Below, one piece after another: positions 61,901 to 64,000 of a stretch of 64,000 bases of DNA (positions are counted from its first letter, which is position 1; each line of letters starts with the position of its first letter). The DNA is from Lojkania enalia (lineage: Eukaryota; Ascomycota; Dothideomycetes; Pleosporales). Location: the NCBI GenBank assembly GCA_010094045.1, contig ML986687.1, positions 1-64,000 on the forward strand, read 5' to 3'. A model generated the notes under the pieces. That model was not told the DNA's origin, made no database searches, and worked only from the letters and a program-made list of their open reading frames with translations. A program made the translations under genes and the position numbers.

Positions 61901-62083
61901 ATAGCCAAAGTCTCCCCAAGCCTTATGGTAAGGTTAGTCTGTTCTATTCTTACCAAAGGCAAAGCTTCCACCGGACAGATAAGAAGGGGTCACCAATGAC
62001 TGGATAAGGATCGCGAGTGATGACCTTGAACAAAACATCACCATGAAGGAGGACCCGCTGCCGCCACCGCCAAAGACTGACGA

Positions 62084-62335
62084 GTTGTTTGACGATGCGC
62101 CTTCCGAGCGAGTCGGAACCATACATTGCAGGACGTCTGTCGTCGTCAAAGCTACTATAAGGGCGCGGGTTGTTTGACGATGCGCCTACCAGGCGAGCTG
62201 GAGCCATACATTGCAGGACGTCTGTCGTCGTTAAAGCTACTATCAGGGAGTATCTACTGACGAGTTGTTTGACGATGCGCCTACCAGGAGAGCTGGAGCC
62301 ATACATTGCAGGACGTCTATCGTCGTTAAAGCCAC
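62084..62335. repeat. Three-copy tandem repeat of about 85-95 bp
   Basis: Copies start at 62084, 62169 and 62264 (each gttgtttgacgatgcgcc), sharing catacattgcaggacgtct and gtcgtcgttaaagc. Copies 2 and 3 are closest. In one frame each copy reads RLPGELEPYIAGRLSSLK, which resembles a gag-like or other repetitive protein segment. Unit lengths of 85 and 95 are not multiples of three, so the frame shifts between copies and the array is not an intact protein repeat. Confidence 0.75.
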
Positions 62336-62449
62336 GTTCAAGAAGTCACAAGCTCTTAGTAACATCCAGGGGTGAGCTGCAGATATCCGATTGGAGAATG
62401 AATCCTCCATTGGAGGTATATTAGCTATAGTTAAGCGGGGCTATGTGAG

Positions 62450-64000
62450 AAACTAGCGGGTCGCATTGTACTGTGTGAACAGGATTAAATCATGCTCACC
62501 GGAAGAAGAAACGTCGGGACGTGGTTCTATCAAGCCCCTTTCTACTGCCTGAAATGCGACGTGAGCAGGGTATAATGCTTAACAAGCATGGTATAGGTAG
62601 TTAGTACTAGCGGGTCTTCAGAGCGTAATCTAATAGTAGAACAACTGCGTCTTCTGCGCAAGCTGAATAAATATAAGACTCCTAGTACCCTTGTAATAAT
62701 AGCTTATCTATAACAGGTTACTCATCCGTGCTAGCATATCCGGGCGCTCGATGAGACTGAAGACTGTATCTACGTGGCACAGTTACTACCTAGAGGCTAT
62801 AACTAGGTGGCTATATATTTATGTAAGCATGCTGTGCTGGAGCCTAGGTACAATACCCTGCTAGTAGAACTAGTTCTCCTCCCAAAGTACATATAATATT
62901 CCAAAGAAGGGATATAGACGGCATACGGCAGCCTAATATGCTAATTAAGCTGTCGTAGTAGTGTTACGGCTAAGCTATTCACAGTTAGCCCCTTGGCAGG
63001 TCCAGGGATATATATGTAGCATGTCTCGCATTTCTAGTCAATAGACGCAGTTTTCCAATCCTCATCAGAGCCAGCCAGCTCTGACAAGTAGTCCTAGGTG
63101 CTTTCTTAAAGCCTACTTCGTTCTCCTTACTCTTCTCTAGCTATTCCCGCAGGCATTTCTGCGTAGATAGTAGTAGAGATCTAGAAGCAAGTCGACCTAT
63201 TTAGATAGATTATTTAGGAACGGAGCCTATCTAGTCGATAGCGTAAGTTTAAATATCATTAGAATAATTATACTTCAGCGGTTCTCTATTAGCGTAGTAA
63301 ACGTATTACTATTACTTAGTTATAAAGTAAAAGTCACATGCGCAAATATAGTAATAGGTACTATAATTAAGTAGTAGGGGTAAGGGCCCGTATATTGCAG
63401 TATCCAAGTAGCTTAGTATTATCGTTAGATTCTGTTATATATCTTACTTTTACGCTAGATAACTCCGCGACAAAATCCCGCGGTAAGATATAAGCGCTCG
63501 ATATCTTAACCTAGACGAAATAGCTGTCTGCTCGAAGCCTCTAACCGTCTAGGAGAGACTGCCTATACTACTCTTAGAGGAGAAAGGTATATATATATAC
63601 GTATCGGTGTTTAGGTATATAGAGTATATTCTAATATCTTAAAGTACATCTTAAGAATTATAAACGCCCTATACACCGTCGAAACATTAATATTATAAAG
63701 ACGTCGGCGACTCTAGAAGAGTCTACATCTCAGACAGGTAACAAGCAACAGGAGGCAAGTATATAATAGTATTAGTTGTTATAAAGCAATCTAATAATAT
63801 ATAGGGTTAAGCTGTTAGGAGTAATTCGCTACAAAGAAGCTTACGCTTCTAAGCTGGCAATCGCAATTAAGCAACTATATCCTCTATCTAGAAAGCGGCG
63901 ACGCGGAAGCGTTCTCGAGAAACTAAAGTCGAGTAAACTACTAACGTTAGACGAGCTAAGCAATCTTAGAAACCTATCTTATAACCCGAAGGGAAGAAGC
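62450..64000. other. Second RIP-type AT-rich block at the window end
   Basis: From about 62560 the TpA-rich, CpA-poor style of the left flank returns. It contains many stops in all frames. A short open stretch near 63830-63990 on + (LAIAIKQLYPL, SVLEKLKSSKLLTL) might be part of a transposase but cannot be assigned. Confidence 0.5.

Overview
This is nuclear DNA of a filamentous ascomycete (Pezizomycotina). Coding genes carry short introns of about 48-80 nt with GTANGT or GTGNGT donors and CTAAY-like branch sites. The gene set is typical of moulds: an NLR-type STAND protein, a GH17 cell-wall glucanase, an Rsc4-like bromodomain protein and CaM kinase. The flanks are extremely AT-rich transposon graveyards in which CpA/TpG is nearly absent and TpA abundant, the footprint of repeat-induced point mutation (RIP). 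I cannot name the genus.

Layout. 1-20.4 kb is a RIP-mutated nest of two Ty3/gypsy relics, one Ty1/copia relic, two pogo/Fot1 DNA-transposon relics and several copies of one LTR family, with a 10-N gap at 19,291-19,300. 20.4-23 kb is a transition zone with a 111-bp tandem repeat, transposon ends and two less mutated pogo/Fot1 transposase fragments. 23.2-54.5 kb is the gene-bearing core. 54.5-62.4 kb is gene-poor decayed sequence with a nonsense-riddled coiled-coil pseudogene and a short tandem repeat. 62.4-64 kb returns to RIP-type DNA.

Gene core, left to right: ethanolamine/choline phosphotransferase (+), a multi-span membrane protein (+), a GH105-like six-hairpin glycosidase (-), an amino-acid permease (-), an NLR with NACHT and ankyrin repeats (+), a DUF2235 alpha/beta-hydrolase (+), a TetX-like FAD monooxygenase (-), a GH17 glucanase (+), an EthD-like hypothetical protein (-), an Rsc4-like double-bromodomain protein (-), a CaM kinase I homologue (-), a small one-span membrane protein (+) and a DUF1294 membrane protein (-). 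All these gene models were assembled by hand by matching splice sites to reading frame and family motifs; the exon sums are in frame except for one unresolved intron in the Rsc4-like gene.

Most of these are ordinary, unlinked housekeeping or secretory functions. The most suggestive neighbourhood is the same-strand pair of NLR (32.1-35.0 kb) and DUF2235 hydrolase (35.9-37.8 kb). An NLR beside a lipase-like enzyme resembles the sensor/effector gene pairs of fungal incompatibility systems, but the functional link here is inference only.
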